A DNA stretch of 21,037 bases from Oscillospiraceae bacterium (GCA_014796735.1 JAAVIG010000115.1:1-21037); one strand, 5' to 3'; counted from the first letter of the stretch, positions 5,983 through 14,477 are shown. Notes: generated from the letters alone by a model not told the origin. Numbers and translations: made by a program.

Positions 5983-6861
5983 ATGATGAGTAAATTCAGC
6001 TTTAAAAACTCACTCTCCTGCGCATGGGTTGAGTTTGTAAAATGGATCGTTGACGCGAGAATGATCATTGTATTGTGCCTTTGTGTTTTCATTTATTCCT
6101 TTGCCGTAGAACCGATAAAGGAAAACGCGGAACTTATGGGCGAGCCAATGAACGCGCTTGAACCCTTCATCGCGACGCTGAATTCGGGTATGATCCTTCT
6201 GATTATCCCGTTGGGTTTTTTAACGCTTATTTCCGATTTTCCGAAAATCGACGGCAGTACGATTTTTTACATTTTCCGAATCGGTAAAAAAAGCTGGCTT
6301 TGCGGACAGATCCTGCGGCTGTTTCTGATGACCGCGGCGTATCTTCTGGCGATCTTCGCGGCGTCCTTTATAAGCGTTATTACGGTCGGATTTACAGGCG
6401 AGAAATGGAGCCTTGTGGCAACTAATTTCGCAGCTGAATTTCCCGAGCAAAGCGGAAATTTCGGCGTTCAACTCCTGCCCGAAAATTTGTATAATCAAAT
6501 GACGCTTTCGACTGCCTTTGTTGAAAGTACATTGTTTGTGATCGCTTACTTATTTTCTCTTGGAATGATTTTGCTCGCGTTTTCGATTGCCAAAAGAAAA
6601 ACGGCGGGAATCGTTGTCTGCGGACTTGTCATAGCGCTCGGCGCGGCGCTTTGCTCCATAAACACAAGGCTGATGTGGGTTCTTCCGATGGCGCACTCGA
6701 TTATTTGGCTGCACTTTACCGAGTTCCTGCGCGAACCGATCTTCCCCATTTTTTATTCGGCAATTTATTTTGCGGCAATGATCGTGGCGGCATTGATTTT
6801 CTGCATTGCTTCGCTGAAACGGTTTGATTATGATATTATTTCTTTGGAGGTGCAATCCTGA
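5983..6861 (+). CDS. ABC-2 type permease, second of a pair
   Basis: The product of 292 residues starts directly after the previous stop; AAAGGAG lies six bases upstream of the first of two adjacent ATG codons. Six hydrophobic segments are visible (about 25-42, 68-85, 110-132, 185-205, 209-226, 260-280), with a long loop between helices 3 and 4 containing an amphipathic stretch (FAAEFPEQSGNFGVQLLPE). The last 110 residues are homologous to the tail of the chimeric gene at 2832, which is the best evidence that a second copy of this cluster once existed. It forms a heteromeric transporter with the upstream permease and the ATPase downstream, whose TTG start abuts its stop codon. Confidence 0.75.
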   Translation: MMSKFSFKNSLSCAWVEFVKWIVDARMIIVLCLCVFIYSFAVEPIKENAELMGEPMNALEPFIATLNSGMILLIIPLGFLTLISDFPKIDGSTIFYIFRIGKKSWLCGQILRLFLMTAAYLLAIFAASFISVITVGFTGEKWSLVATNFAAEFPEQSGNFGVQLLPENLYNQMTLSTAFVESTLFVIAYLFSLGMILLAFSIAKRKTAGIVVCGLVIALGAALCSINTRLMWVLPMAHSIIWLHFTEFLREPIFPIFYSAIYFAAMIVAALIFCIASLKRFDYDIISLEVQS

Positions 6862-7494
6862 TTGATCGAAGTGAATGATGTATTTCTGACGATAAAAAAT
6901 GTTTCAATTTTAATTAACATCAATGTAAGCTTTGAGCGCGGAAAAATTCACGGCTTAATCGGCAGAAACGGCAGCGGAAAAACCATGCTGATGAAATGTA
7001 TATGCGGTTTTGTAAAGCCGACCAAGGGAACGATCACTGTTGACGGAAAACGGATCGGGAAGAACTGCGACTTCCCCGAAAACACGGGGATCATTATCGA
7101 AACGCCCGGATTTATTCCGTATTACAGCGGATATAAAAATCTGAAACTGCTTGCCGATCTGCGGAAAAAAATAACCGCGGACGATATAAAAAATACGATG
7201 AGAACGGTCGGTCTCGACCCGGAATTAAAGCGCCATGTCCGCAAATACTCTCTCGGTATGCGTCAGCGTCTGGGATTGGCACAGGCGATCATGGAAAACC
7301 CCGATCTGCTGATACTGGACGAGCCTATGAACGGTCTAGATAAGGACGGCGCTGCCGATATGCGGAAATATTTGCTTGAGCTCAAAGAACAGGGAAAAAC
7401 GATTCTTATTGCTTCTCATTCCACGGAGGATATAGAGATGCTGTGCGATACGGTTTGTGAAATGGATAAGGGCGTGCTGACTTCTATAAGATAA
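6862..7494 (+). CDS. ABC transporter ATPase with Glu in the Q-loop (LanF/BcrA-like)
   Basis: The TTG start follows the permease stop directly, with GGAGG eleven bases upstream. All nucleotide-binding motifs are present: Walker A GRNGSGKT (34-41), signature SLGMRQ (130-135), Walker B LLILDEP (149-155), D-loop region NGLD, and switch His186 (ASHS). The Q-loop position carries Glu80 (IIIETPGF), the E-loop described for lantibiotic immunity and bacitracin-type exporters (LanF, BcrA). At 210 residues it lacks the C-terminal extension seen in longer members of the family, which is common for this group. It should power the two permeases upstream. Export of, or protection from, a peptide or lipid-like compound at the membrane is a reasonable inference; no lantibiotic biosynthesis genes are in the window. 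Confidence 0.85.
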   Translation: MIEVNDVFLTIKNVSILININVSFERGKIHGLIGRNGSGKTMLMKCICGFVKPTKGTITVDGKRIGKNCDFPENTGIIIETPGFIPYYSGYKNLKLLADLRKKITADDIKNTMRTVGLDPELKRHVRKYSLGMRQRLGLAQAIMENPDLLILDEPMNGLDKDGAADMRKYLLELKEQGKTILIASHSTEDIEMLCDTVCEMDKGVLTSIR

Positions 7495-7583
7495 TACTAT
7501 TCTTATCCGATATGTTTCTCCTTCTTGATTTTATGATAGCACAAACCGCATAAAAACCACAAACCGTATAGTTCAGGAGTTGC

Positions 7584-8552
7584 TCACTCAAAAGGATAAA
7601 CCACGCCCCATCTTTTTCTTAATCCGTCCATTATCCTCATCATCTTAACGGTCTCACGGTGCGGCATTTCATCGGGCTGTATTTTTCCCTCCCCTATCGC
7701 CTTGACCGCCGACGTCAGCTCATATTCAAATCCCGTGATCTGCGGAGGACGCTCGATAACCTCCGTCCCCTTATCGGTATGAACGGTAAGCCTTGCTATA
7801 TCTATAATAAATTCCGCTTCAATTCTGCCTTTGGTACCGTAAATAACGCCCCTCGAATCCATTTCGGAAACCATGCTGCTGCCCAGTACCGCCATTTTAC
7901 CGCTGGCGTAGCTTAAAGTAAAAGAGTTTTGCAGATCAACACCATTGTCGCTTAAAACGGCGTTGGTGTCAACTCTTATAACAGGCTCGTTTATTATCAT
8001 GGAAGCGAAGTTCAACGGATAAATTCCCACATCAAGCAGCGCGCCTCCCGCAAGCTCAGGTTCGGCAAGCCTTTTTACCTCTGTCATCGCTCCGCCCGTA
8101 AAAGCGGTAACGCAGGTAACTTCTCCGATAACACCGCCGTCAATTATCTCGTTCAGCTTTTTCTGGATAGGCTGATACCTTGACCAGATAGCCTCTCCCG
8201 CAAACAAGCCCTTTTCCTTTGCGGCGGCAAAAACCTTAACGGCCTGCTCCGTGTTTGCCGCCAAAGGCTTTTCCACTAAAACGTGCTTTCCGTTTTCAAG
8301 GCACAATAACGCGTTTTCCGCGTGAAAAGCGTGGGGAGTGGCAATATAGACCAGATCCACCTTATCGTCCCGCGCCATTTCCTCATAGCTTCCGTACGCC
8401 TTTTCCGCCCCGTAGGTCTTGGCAAAATCCAAAGCCTTGTCCATGCTTCGGCTTGCCACCGCATAAAGCGCTGCTCCCTCGGTCTTGTTTACCGTGTCGG
8501 CCATTTTTCTGGCAATTCCGCCCAGTCCTAAAATTCCTACTCTGATCTCCAT
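7584..8552 (-). CDS. Gfo/Idh/MocA family NAD(P)-dependent oxidoreductase
   Basis: The 322-residue length is typical of the family. The N-terminus has a Rossmann nucleotide-binding motif (VGILGLGGIARKMADTV), followed by the family hallmarks VYIATPHAFHAENA (about 70-83) and EKPLA (about 94-98) with the conserved lysine. The C-terminal alpha/beta domain contains GGALLDVGIYPLN (about 167-179), which carries the catalytic Asp/Tyr region. The pattern is closest to the dimeric dihydrodiol dehydrogenase-like branch, which oxidises or reduces sugars and related polyols; the substrate cannot be assigned. An AGGGA ribosome binding site lies before the ATG. It is the last gene of a minus-strand operon, 34 bases after the M20 peptidase, and converges on the ABC cluster with no obvious terminator in the 89-base gap. 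Confidence 0.85.
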   Translation of the reverse strand: MEIRVGILGLGGIARKMADTVNKTEGAALYAVASRSMDKALDFAKTYGAEKAYGSYEEMARDDKVDLVYIATPHAFHAENALLCLENGKHVLVEKPLAANTEQAVKVFAAAKEKGLFAGEAIWSRYQPIQKKLNEIIDGGVIGEVTCVTAFTGGAMTEVKRLAEPELAGGALLDVGIYPLNFASMIINEPVIRVDTNAVLSDNGVDLQNSFTLSYASGKMAVLGSSMVSEMDSRGVIYGTKGRIEAEFIIDIARLTVHTDKGTEVIERPPQITGFEYELTSAVKAIGEGKIQPDEMPHRETVKMMRIMDGLRKRWGVVYPFE

Positions 8553-8586
8553 TTTACCGTCCCTTTCCCGCTATGTTGTTTAGGTA

Positions 8587-9936
8587 TTAGCAGCAGTATT
8601 CGATGATCGCTTTTGCGAAAATCTCCGCTGAGGTAAGCAGGGTATCTATGCTTATCCACTCGTCCGCTCCGTGAATATGGTTGTCCTGACCTTCAACCTC
8701 CATTCCGAACGCTACGCCGCCTTCTATACCGTGCACATAAGTGCCGCCGCCGATAGCCTTGCAGTAGCCCTCTTTTCCTGTAACGTCGGTGTACACTTTT
8801 AAAAGTGTTTTTACAAATTCGCTGTCGGGGTCAACGCTGTGCGGCTCGGAGCCTGTTATCGAAATAAATTCAAGTCCGTTTTTATTGACAGCCGACTTTA
8901 TTTTTTCCTCCGCCTGAGCCTTTGTCAAGGAAACGGGGAACCTCATATCCGCCTTGCACACCAATTTGCCAACTTTGTAATCTATTATGCTGAAAACGCA
9001 GGTGGTGCTTCCCGAAACGTCCGTTACGTCAAGCCCCATGGATTTTGCGTTTGTTTCACCCGCAGGGAAAAGAGAAAGCAAGGCTTTCAGTATGCTTCGG
9101 TCGCTTTCGGGGAGCTCTGCTTTCATCAGGTATTCAAAAAGCTTTGTAAAGGCGTTTATGCCCTGCTCGGGAGTTGAAGCGTGAGCCGATTTTCCCTTGC
9201 AGACAATAATCGTTTTTCCGTTGTCAAATGTGTTAAAGATACCTTCCTCCTGCGGCAGGCTCACTTCGCCCTTTAACACCGCCTTTACCTCCGAGGGCAC
9301 GGCGTTGACAACCGTTCCTCCCTCAATGCTTTCAATAAGACCGCATTCAAATTCACCGCCGAAGGTAAATCTGAGCATGCCCTTTTCGGTGGTAATAATT
9401 GGAAATTCCGCGTCGGGGGTAAATACCGCCTTTGGCATTTCCGCTCTTTTCGTATATTCTTCAATATCAAGCTCCGAGCCGGTTTCCTCCGAACATCCCA
9501 CTATCAGCCTTACGTTTCTTTTAAGGGAAAAGCCGCACTCTCTTACCGCTTTCATGGCGTAAAGCGAAGCTATCACCGCGCCCTTGTCGTCCATACAGCC
9601 TCTGCCGTACAGCCTGCCGTCCTTTTCGGTAACATCGTAGGGCGGAACGCTCCAGTCCTTTTCGGTAACGGGCACCACGTCAAGGTGAGCAAGTATACCC
9701 AGCTCCGGAACAGTGTTGTCGAGAAAGTCCGCGCTCCCCGCGTAATAATCGTAGTTATCGTTTTTAAAACCGTTTTCCCCGCATATTTTCAAGAACTCCT
9801 CCAAAACCCTTCCGCACTGCGCTCCGAAGGGATATTCGCCCTCTTTTTCGCCGCTTACCGACGGTATTCTGACCAGTCGGGCAAGAGCGGCTTTCATTTC
9901 GGGGAGACTGTTTTTAAGATAATCCTTTATTTCCAT
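8587..9936 (-). CDS. pepV: Sapep/PepV-like M20 family dipeptidase
   Basis: A zinc-dependent M20 metallopeptidase that cleaves dipeptides in the cytoplasm. Metal and catalytic residues are all in place: His84 and Asp86 in LAHLDVVP, the bridging Asp116/117 in GRGCMDDKGA, the general base and ligand Glu150/Glu151 in SEETGSE, Asp175 in FTPDAEFP, and His422 in HIHGADEW near the end. The length (449) and the large inserted lid domain (about 180-380) match PepV/Sapep proteins rather than the shorter carboxypeptidase G2 type. AGGAAGGA precedes the ATG. It lies 21 bases downstream of the zinc-ribbon membrane protein and 34 bases upstream of the oxidoreductase in one operon. The exact peptide preference is unknown. 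Confidence 0.85.
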   Translation of the reverse strand: MEIKDYLKNSLPEMKAALARLVRIPSVSGEKEGEYPFGAQCGRVLEEFLKICGENGFKNDNYDYYAGSADFLDNTVPELGILAHLDVVPVTEKDWSVPPYDVTEKDGRLYGRGCMDDKGAVIASLYAMKAVRECGFSLKRNVRLIVGCSEETGSELDIEEYTKRAEMPKAVFTPDAEFPIITTEKGMLRFTFGGEFECGLIESIEGGTVVNAVPSEVKAVLKGEVSLPQEEGIFNTFDNGKTIIVCKGKSAHASTPEQGINAFTKLFEYLMKAELPESDRSILKALLSLFPAGETNAKSMGLDVTDVSGSTTCVFSIIDYKVGKLVCKADMRFPVSLTKAQAEEKIKSAVNKNGLEFISITGSEPHSVDPDSEFVKTLLKVYTDVTGKEGYCKAIGGGTYVHGIEGGVAFGMEVEGQDNHIHGADEWISIDTLLTSAEIFAKAIIEYCC

Positions 9937-9957
9937 TTTATTTTTCCTTCCTGTTTG

Positions 9958-11109
9958 TTATTTTTGTTTTTTATCACTGCTTGCGGCGGCTTTTTTAGCC
10001 TGCTTTTCCCGATACTTCTTTGAGTTTGTCTCGTACTCGTTCAGCAGCCTTGTAATATCCCTTATGGCGGTATCAGGGGCGTACATTTCAACCTTGCGGC
10101 GTTTGGTTTCGCCGTTTTTTTGCTCCTGTGTAAATACGATTTCAAGCTTGTGCTTTTTGGTATTTAAGTTTCCGAAAGTAGCGTCGGGATGAATTTTTCT
10201 CCAATGATAATATGTACCGCCGTAGTACACCGACTTGTTCCCTACTATAACTCTTGCGCCGTTTTGCATCATTCTTTCGTAATTGAACTTTGGCATAATA
10301 AAGAACAGCAGAGCAAAGATCACAAACACGCCGATACTGAAAAACAGACTTATCCACATTAAATTTGTTTTAACGATAGCGGTGGCTAAGATGTAAATAT
10401 AGTAAATCGAAAAAGCAAGTCCGAACAAGCCTATCGCAAGATAAAATCCTCTGTTGCGCTTTTTGGCGGCTTCCGCAAGGTCTACAAGCTCATGCTTTTT
10501 CAGTCTGTATTCAAGCCTTGTCCCCTTGCCCTTTAAAAGCCTATCCAATGTCAGCGCCGCGGGTAAGTAGTAAATAAAATCTATGACCAGAACAGCGGCG
10601 GTAAACACCGAAAAGGCAATGCCGAAAACCATCTGAGTGCCGTCCAGATCAACGTTGAAGAAGTACGCGGAAAGCGCGCCCAAAACCGCCCCGAACAGCA
10701 GCAGCCATAAAAACGACCAAAGCATGGGGTTTTGCGGACAGTAAAACTTTCTTTTTTTCTTAGGCTTGTCATTGGGGTGCGTAATGCTCCCCTCCTCGAA
10801 TTTTTTCAGATTTTCGAGCGCATTGCTTGTGTACCCGTCCTCATCTTCGTCCCCGTTTTTTTCGTCATATCCGCTGTCGGAAGTCTCCGCGCCGCTGCTG
10901 TGATCTGCCGCGCCCTCCTCCTGCGCCGTGTTTAAAGGATCGTTTTCCCGAACGCGCTCACCCGTTTCCACGGTTGTATCGGGAACGTTCGGCGTGTCGT
11001 CCTCGAAAAAGCTTTGAAGTGTATCGGTCACATTCTCCAGCGGTGCGCCGCATTCCTCGCAGAATCTCGCTCCGCCCGCATTTTCATATCCGCACTTACT
11101 GCATTTCAT
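9958..11109 (-). CDS. Zinc-ribbon membrane protein of unknown function
   Basis: The 383-residue product opens with a zinc ribbon of the two-CxxC type (Cys3, Cys6, Cys17, Cys20 in MKCSKCGYEN..RFCEECGAPLE). An acidic, probably disordered linker rich in Asp, Glu and Ser follows to about residue 115. Four membrane helices are visible in two pairs (about 128-150 and 158-185; 222-243 and 250-270). After them comes a soluble domain that looks beta-rich (ARVIVGNKSVYYGGTYYHW) and a very basic tail (KYREKQAKKAAASSDKKQK). AAGGAAAGG precedes the ATG. Such zinc_ribbon_2-type membrane proteins are common in Clostridia and have no defined role. It is the first gene of the operon with pepV and the oxidoreductase. 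Confidence 0.75.
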   Translation of the reverse strand: MKCSKCGYENAGGARFCEECGAPLENVTDTLQSFFEDDTPNVPDTTVETGERVRENDPLNTAQEEGAADHSSGAETSDSGYDEKNGDEDEDGYTSNALENLKKFEEGSITHPNDKPKKKRKFYCPQNPMLWSFLWLLLFGAVLGALSAYFFNVDLDGTQMVFGIAFSVFTAAVLVIDFIYYLPAALTLDRLLKGKGTRLEYRLKKHELVDLAEAAKKRNRGFYLAIGLFGLAFSIYYIYILATAIVKTNLMWISLFFSIGVFVIFALLFFIMPKFNYERMMQNGARVIVGNKSVYYGGTYYHWRKIHPDATFGNLNTKKHKLEIVFTQEQKNGETKRRKVEMYAPDTAIRDITRLLNEYETNSKKYREKQAKKAAASSDKKQK

Positions 11110-11394
11110 GGCGTTTTTCCTTTCCTTTTAGCGTAAATTCAGTCTAAGCAAAAAGCGTTAAAATTCTCCGATAATAATTCTACCATATTTTACCGTTAAA
11201 AAAAAAAAAAAATAATCAAATAACAAGAAAAAAATAGAACGATATTCCAAAGGAAAAATTTTTTTATTTTATTTGCCGATAGTTATTGAATTTTTTCGGA
11301 AAATATTGTATAATTATCTTTGATTTGATGAAAAGTTAATGAAACCGACAAAAAGGTAAGTTTAACTTATTATAACTAAAAAGGAGATAAGGTT
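11110..11394. promoter_or_regulatory. Divergent intergenic region with a 15-A tract
   Basis: The 285 bases between the divergent zinc-ribbon gene and oadG hold a run of 15 A (11198-11212) inside a very AT-rich stretch, and the oadG promoter described separately. The A tract would bend the DNA and could act as an upstream element for either direction. A minus-strand promoter is expected but no clear pair was recognised; TAAAAT and TAGAAT on the minus strand near 11180 are candidates. Confidence 0.4.
11286..11314 (+). promoter_or_regulatory. Predicted sigma-A promoter of oadG-oadB
   Basis: TTGAAT at 11286-11291 and a perfect TATAAT at 11309-11314 are separated by 17 bases. Transcription would start near 11321, leaving a leader of about 74 nt before the oadG start. 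No riboswitch or attenuator structure was noticed in the leader. Confidence 0.65.
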
Positions 11395-11820
11395 ATGGCT
11401 GATTTGGCTAAGCTTTTAACGGCTGTCACAAAGAATGCAACAGTGCCTTCTGAGCATGTTGACATGATGTGGTCCACCCTTGTAACGGGTATCGTAGTCG
11501 TATTTCTGATATTGATATTGCTGGTATTTATCCTATGGGCAATGGGCAAGGTTCTTAACTTGAAGAAAAAACCCAAGAATACCCCCGCGGAAGCTGCCGC
11601 ATCGGTGCAGGCTGCGCCAATGCCCGTCGTAAGTGAACCCGAAATCGAAGAGTACGACGAGGACGACGGAGAGATAATCGCGGTCATTGCGGCGGCTATC
11701 GCAGCTTACGGAGAGGCTGACGGAAAGCAGTACAGGATCGCTTCCGTAAAGAGAAAAGAAAAGTCCCTGCGCAGCAATTGGAGCGCGGCGGGTATAAACG
11801 AAAACACGCGTCCCTTTTAA
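11395..11820 (+). CDS. oadG: Na+-pumping decarboxylase gamma subunit (OadG-like)
   Basis: The small 141-residue protein has one membrane helix near the N-terminus (about 28-49, LVTGIVVVFLILILLVFILW), a Lys-rich cytoplasmic border, a Pro/Ala linker and an acidic segment (EPEIEEYDEDDGE). It ends with a helix IIAVIAAAIAAYGEADGKQYRIASVKR that is typical of clostridial OadG-family proteins. In the family, gamma holds the alpha and beta subunits together, and in some enzymes its C-terminus binds zinc. AAGGAG precedes the ATG. The beta subunit follows 44 bases downstream, which confirms the call. It is part of a membrane complex that couples decarboxylation of oxaloacetate, methylmalonyl-CoA or a similar acid to Na+ export. 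Confidence 0.85.
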   Translation: MADLAKLLTAVTKNATVPSEHVDMMWSTLVTGIVVVFLILILLVFILWAMGKVLNLKKKPKNTPAEAAASVQAAPMPVVSEPEIEEYDEDDGEIIAVIAAAIAAYGEADGKQYRIASVKRKEKSLRSNWSAAGINENTRPF

Positions 11821-11864
11821 GGCGCAGTTCATGATAAAGACAATTCAGAAAGGAAATAAAGCAG

Positions 11865-13055
11865 ATGTTAGAGACCTTTTGGGAAACCATACAAACATTG
11901 GCGGCAAAATCCGCTTTTGCTAATATTTCATGGCAGCAGGGCGTTATGATCTTACTGTCCTTCCTGCTGATGTATCTTGCGATCGTCAAGAAATTTGAGC
12001 CCTTGCTCCTTTTGCCTATCGCTTTCGGTATGGCTCTTACCAATATCCCCGGTGCGGAGCTTTATCACCCCGAATTTTTTATGACGGGCAATATAGATTA
12101 CGGACAGGTGCTTCACGACGGAGGACTGTTGGATATACTGTACTTAGGCGTTAAGCTTCAGCTTTTCCCGCCCCTTATCTTCTTGGGTATCGGCACTATG
12201 ACCGACTTCGGCCCTCTGATCGCCAATCCGAAGAGCTTCCTTTTGGGCGCGGCGGCGCAGGCGGGTATATTCTTTACCTTTATCGGCGCGTGTCTGCTGA
12301 GCATGACGGGCATTACCTCCTTTACAATGGAGCAGGCGGCTTCTATCGGTATCATAGGCGGCGCGGACGGACCTACAGCCATATTCGTTACCTCTAAGCT
12401 TGCGCCTGAGATGTTAGGCTCGATCGCGGTTGCGGCTTACTCTTACATGGCTCTTGTACCGTTCATTCAGCGCCCCATAATGCTTGCTCTTACCACCAAA
12501 AAGGAACGCTCCATCAGAATGGAACAGCTTCGCACCGTTTCCAAGCGCGAAAGAATTATTTTCCCCGTTGCCGTAACTATCCTTGTATCCTTTATCGTTC
12601 CCGACGCTACCGCTCTTGTGGGCATGCTGATGTTAGGCAACCTGTTCAGAGAAAGCGGCGTTGTTGACAGACTTGTTAAGACCGCTCAGAATGAGTTAAT
12701 GAATATCGTTACCATTATGCTCGGCGTTACCGTAGGCGCTACGGCTACCGCAGCTAACTTCTTGAGCATTGAGACTCTTGCCATTATACTGCTTGGACTT
12801 ATCGCTTTCAGCATCGGCACAGCCGCGGGTGTGCTTTTCGCAAAGCTGATGAACAAGCTCAGCGGAGGAAAGATAAATCCTCTTATCGGTTCGGCGGGCG
12901 TTTCGGCGGTGCCTATGGCTGCGAGAGTAAGCCAGAAGGTAGGCGCGGAAACAGACCCCTCCAACTTCCTGCTTATGCACGCTATGGGACCTAACGTGTC
13001 GGGCGTTATCGGCTCGGCAGTTGCGGCGGGCGTACTGCTGTCTATATTCGGCTGA
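11865..13055 (+). CDS. oadB: Na+-pumping decarboxylase beta subunit (OadB/MmdB/GcdB family)
   Basis: The 396-residue, highly hydrophobic protein carries the family hallmarks: SIGIIGGADGPTAIFVTSKLAP (about 160-181), with the conserved Asp that takes part in Na+ and proton movement, and the C-terminal MHAMGPNVSGVIGSAVAAGVLL, containing the conserved Asn and Ser of the second cation site. Length fits the shorter members (about 375-435). AAAGGAAA lies upstream of the ATG. It carries out decarboxylation of the carboxybiotin formed by the alpha subunit and uses the energy to pump Na+ outward. The transcript ends at the strong terminator 31 bases downstream, so no alpha subunit or biotin carrier is in this operon; which acid is decarboxylated cannot be told. 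Confidence 0.9.
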   Translation: MLETFWETIQTLAAKSAFANISWQQGVMILLSFLLMYLAIVKKFEPLLLLPIAFGMALTNIPGAELYHPEFFMTGNIDYGQVLHDGGLLDILYLGVKLQLFPPLIFLGIGTMTDFGPLIANPKSFLLGAAAQAGIFFTFIGACLLSMTGITSFTMEQAASIGIIGGADGPTAIFVTSKLAPEMLGSIAVAAYSYMALVPFIQRPIMLALTTKKERSIRMEQLRTVSKRERIIFPVAVTILVSFIVPDATALVGMLMLGNLFRESGVVDRLVKTAQNELMNIVTIMLGVTVGATATAANFLSIETLAIILLGLIAFSIGTAAGVLFAKLMNKLSGGKINPLIGSAGVSAVPMAARVSQKVGAETDPSNFLLMHAMGPNVSGVIGSAVAAGVLLSIFG

Positions 13056-13080
13056 TAAAGTACGATTTATATGATCATAT

Positions 13081-13124
13081 AAAAAACTGCAATCTCCCAA
13101 AAAGGGGTGGATTGCAGTTTTTTT
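13081..13124. terminator. Bidirectional intrinsic terminator between oadB and the HAD gene
   Basis: ACTGCAATC (13086-13094) pairs with GATTGCAGT (13110-13118), with an inner CCC/GGG extension, flanked by six A on the left and seven T on the right. It would therefore terminate plus-strand oadB transcripts and also minus-strand transcripts of the converging HAD gene, whose stop is 12 bases away. Confidence 0.9.
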
Positions 13125-13135
13125 ATAATATTAAA

Positions 13136-13798
13136 TCACACAGTCGCTTTTTCCAGTTCCCTATAAAATTTTTCAAAGTCGCAAGCCGTAAAATCCGCCA
13201 TTTCCCTTATCTCGGCATGCTTAGCCTCAAATTCCCCGTCAATTACGGCGGCAACGGTAAACCCTGCGCTCTTTGCGGAACGTATTCCCGCCGCCGTATC
13301 TTCAAAAACGATACAGTCGCAGGGCTTTTGGTTCAACAGCTTAGCGGCGTGAAGAAAAATATCAGGGCTGTCCTTGCCTCTTGAGACCATATCGGAATCG
13401 GCAATAGCGTCAAAAAAGTGCAGTATACCGTTTCTTTTAAGCGCAGGAAGATACAGCTCCTTTTGACTTGTGGTAGCAACGGCGGCGGGAATCTTATTTT
13501 TGTGCAGCACTTCCAAAAGCTCCTTAGCATAAGGCTTTAGCCCAACCTTATAAGCAAACGCTTCCTTTGCCATATTCAGCCACTCGTTTATGATGTCCTG
13601 CGGCTCTTCCTTAAGCCCGTACAGCTTTATCGTGTATTCGGCGGCAATATTAAGCTTCATTGACGACAAAGCCTTGGCGTATTCCTCGGTATAGGGAAGA
13701 TTCCTTTTGCCGAGAAATTCAATGTCGATATTTTTCCATACGTCCATTGAATCCAGAATTGTGCCGTCCAAATCAAAAATATAGGCTTTATAGCTCAT
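13136..13798 (-). CDS. HAD superfamily phosphatase, beta-phosphoglucomutase-like
   Basis: The 220-residue product has the four HAD motifs: motif I FDLDGTILDS (8-17) with nucleophile Asp9 and acid/base Asp11; motif II ATTSQ (about 108-112); motif III lysine in RGKDSPDIF (about 140-148); and motif IV VFEDTAAGI (about 163-171). The alpha-helical cap between motifs I and II (about 17-90) places it in subfamily I, with beta-phosphoglucomutase and phosphoglycolate phosphatase-like enzymes. A mutase role cannot be excluded, but a phosphatase of a small sugar phosphate is the safer call. AAAGGGAT precedes the ATG. It is the second gene of a minus-strand pair, starting about 30 bases after the thiamine pyrophosphokinase gene. 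Confidence 0.85.
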   Translation of the reverse strand: MSYKAYIFDLDGTILDSMDVWKNIDIEFLGKRNLPYTEEYAKALSSMKLNIAAEYTIKLYGLKEEPQDIINEWLNMAKEAFAYKVGLKPYAKELLEVLHKNKIPAAVATTSQKELYLPALKRNGILHFFDAIADSDMVSRGKDSPDIFLHAAKLLNQKPCDCIVFEDTAAGIRSAKSAGFTVAAVIDGEFEAKHAEIREMADFTACDFEKFYRELEKATV

Positions 13799-13829
13799 TT
13801 TATCGTAATCCCTTTAACAAATATTTAGG

Positions 13830-14477
13830 TTACTTTTGTCCCTCGAAAACTATCCGACATTTTACGCTTATCGGAAAAACAACGTACAGCGTCCCGTTTC
13901 TGACGGAAATACTGCTCCCTGCGCCTTTAAATGAATTGCTTACTCCGATGGGAAAATCATTGGTTATGTCAGCGTTGTCAAGAGAATATTTAAGTCCTCT
14001 TTCTGTGACTCCTTTAGCAGTATCTCCCGCCGCAAAAATTGATAACGTTCCCTCCGCGTCCTCGGGGAAAACAATAGTACTGTCTGTTATGGCGGTAATA
14101 ATACTTTTTTCATCATACAAAAAGCCTGTCTTCCCCTTATTTGAAAGGAAGGTCAAACACTGCATATTTGCAATGGTGTGGTCAAGTCTGCCGCCCGTTC
14201 CCGCGATTATATGAAATTCTTCGAATTTTTCCTTCAAGCCGGATCGTATGGCTGCCAAGGTGTCGGTGTCGTCCTTTTCAACGGGAAGCCGCTCAATAGG
14301 GCAGTCCTCGGGCTTTTCCTCCAGCGAGTCAAAGTCTCCCATAACAAGATCGGGAACTATGCCGCACCTTTTACAGTACTTGTATCCTCCGTCGGCAGCG
14401 ATAATATAATCTCCATCCGAAATTTCAGGCAAACGTCCGTAAAAGGTTCCCGCGCCTATTATAATACATTTTCTCAT
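13830..14477 (-). CDS. thiN: Thiamine pyrophosphokinase
   Basis: Transfers pyrophosphate from ATP to thiamine to make the cofactor thiamine diphosphate in the cytoplasm. Family motifs are present in order: AADGGYKYC, MGDFDSLEE, EKDDTDTLAAI (the metal- and ATP-binding Asp cluster) and GTGGRLDHTIANM. The C-terminal beta domain (about 125-215) matches the thiamine-binding half. The ATG at 14477 is preferred to a GTG seven codons upstream (14498) because GGGGGG sits just before it and the product then begins MRKCIIIGAGTF, close to the family norm of about 210 residues. No TPP riboswitch was found upstream. It is followed by the HAD gene and diverges from the macrodomain-sirtuin operon. Confidence 0.9.
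   Translation of the reverse strand: MRKCIIIGAGTFYGRLPEISDGDYIIAADGGYKYCKRCGIVPDLVMGDFDSLEEKPEDCPIERLPVEKDDTDTLAAIRSGLKEKFEEFHIIAGTGGRLDHTIANMQCLTFLSNKGKTGFLYDEKSIITAITDSTIVFPEDAEGTLSIFAAGDTAKGVTERGLKYSLDNADITNDFPIGVSNSFKGAGSSISVRNGTLYVVFPISVKCRIVFEGQK

Noticed and set aside
7495..7583. Terminator between the ABC cluster and the oxidoreductase gene
   Set aside because: No GC-rich stem followed by a T run was found; only a short direct repeat (ACAAACCG) is visible.
13660..14214. 184-codon plus-strand ORF across the HAD and thiN genes
   Set aside because: It lies antisense to two genes with complete family motifs and is rich in Pro, Ser and Arg as expected for a shadow frame.
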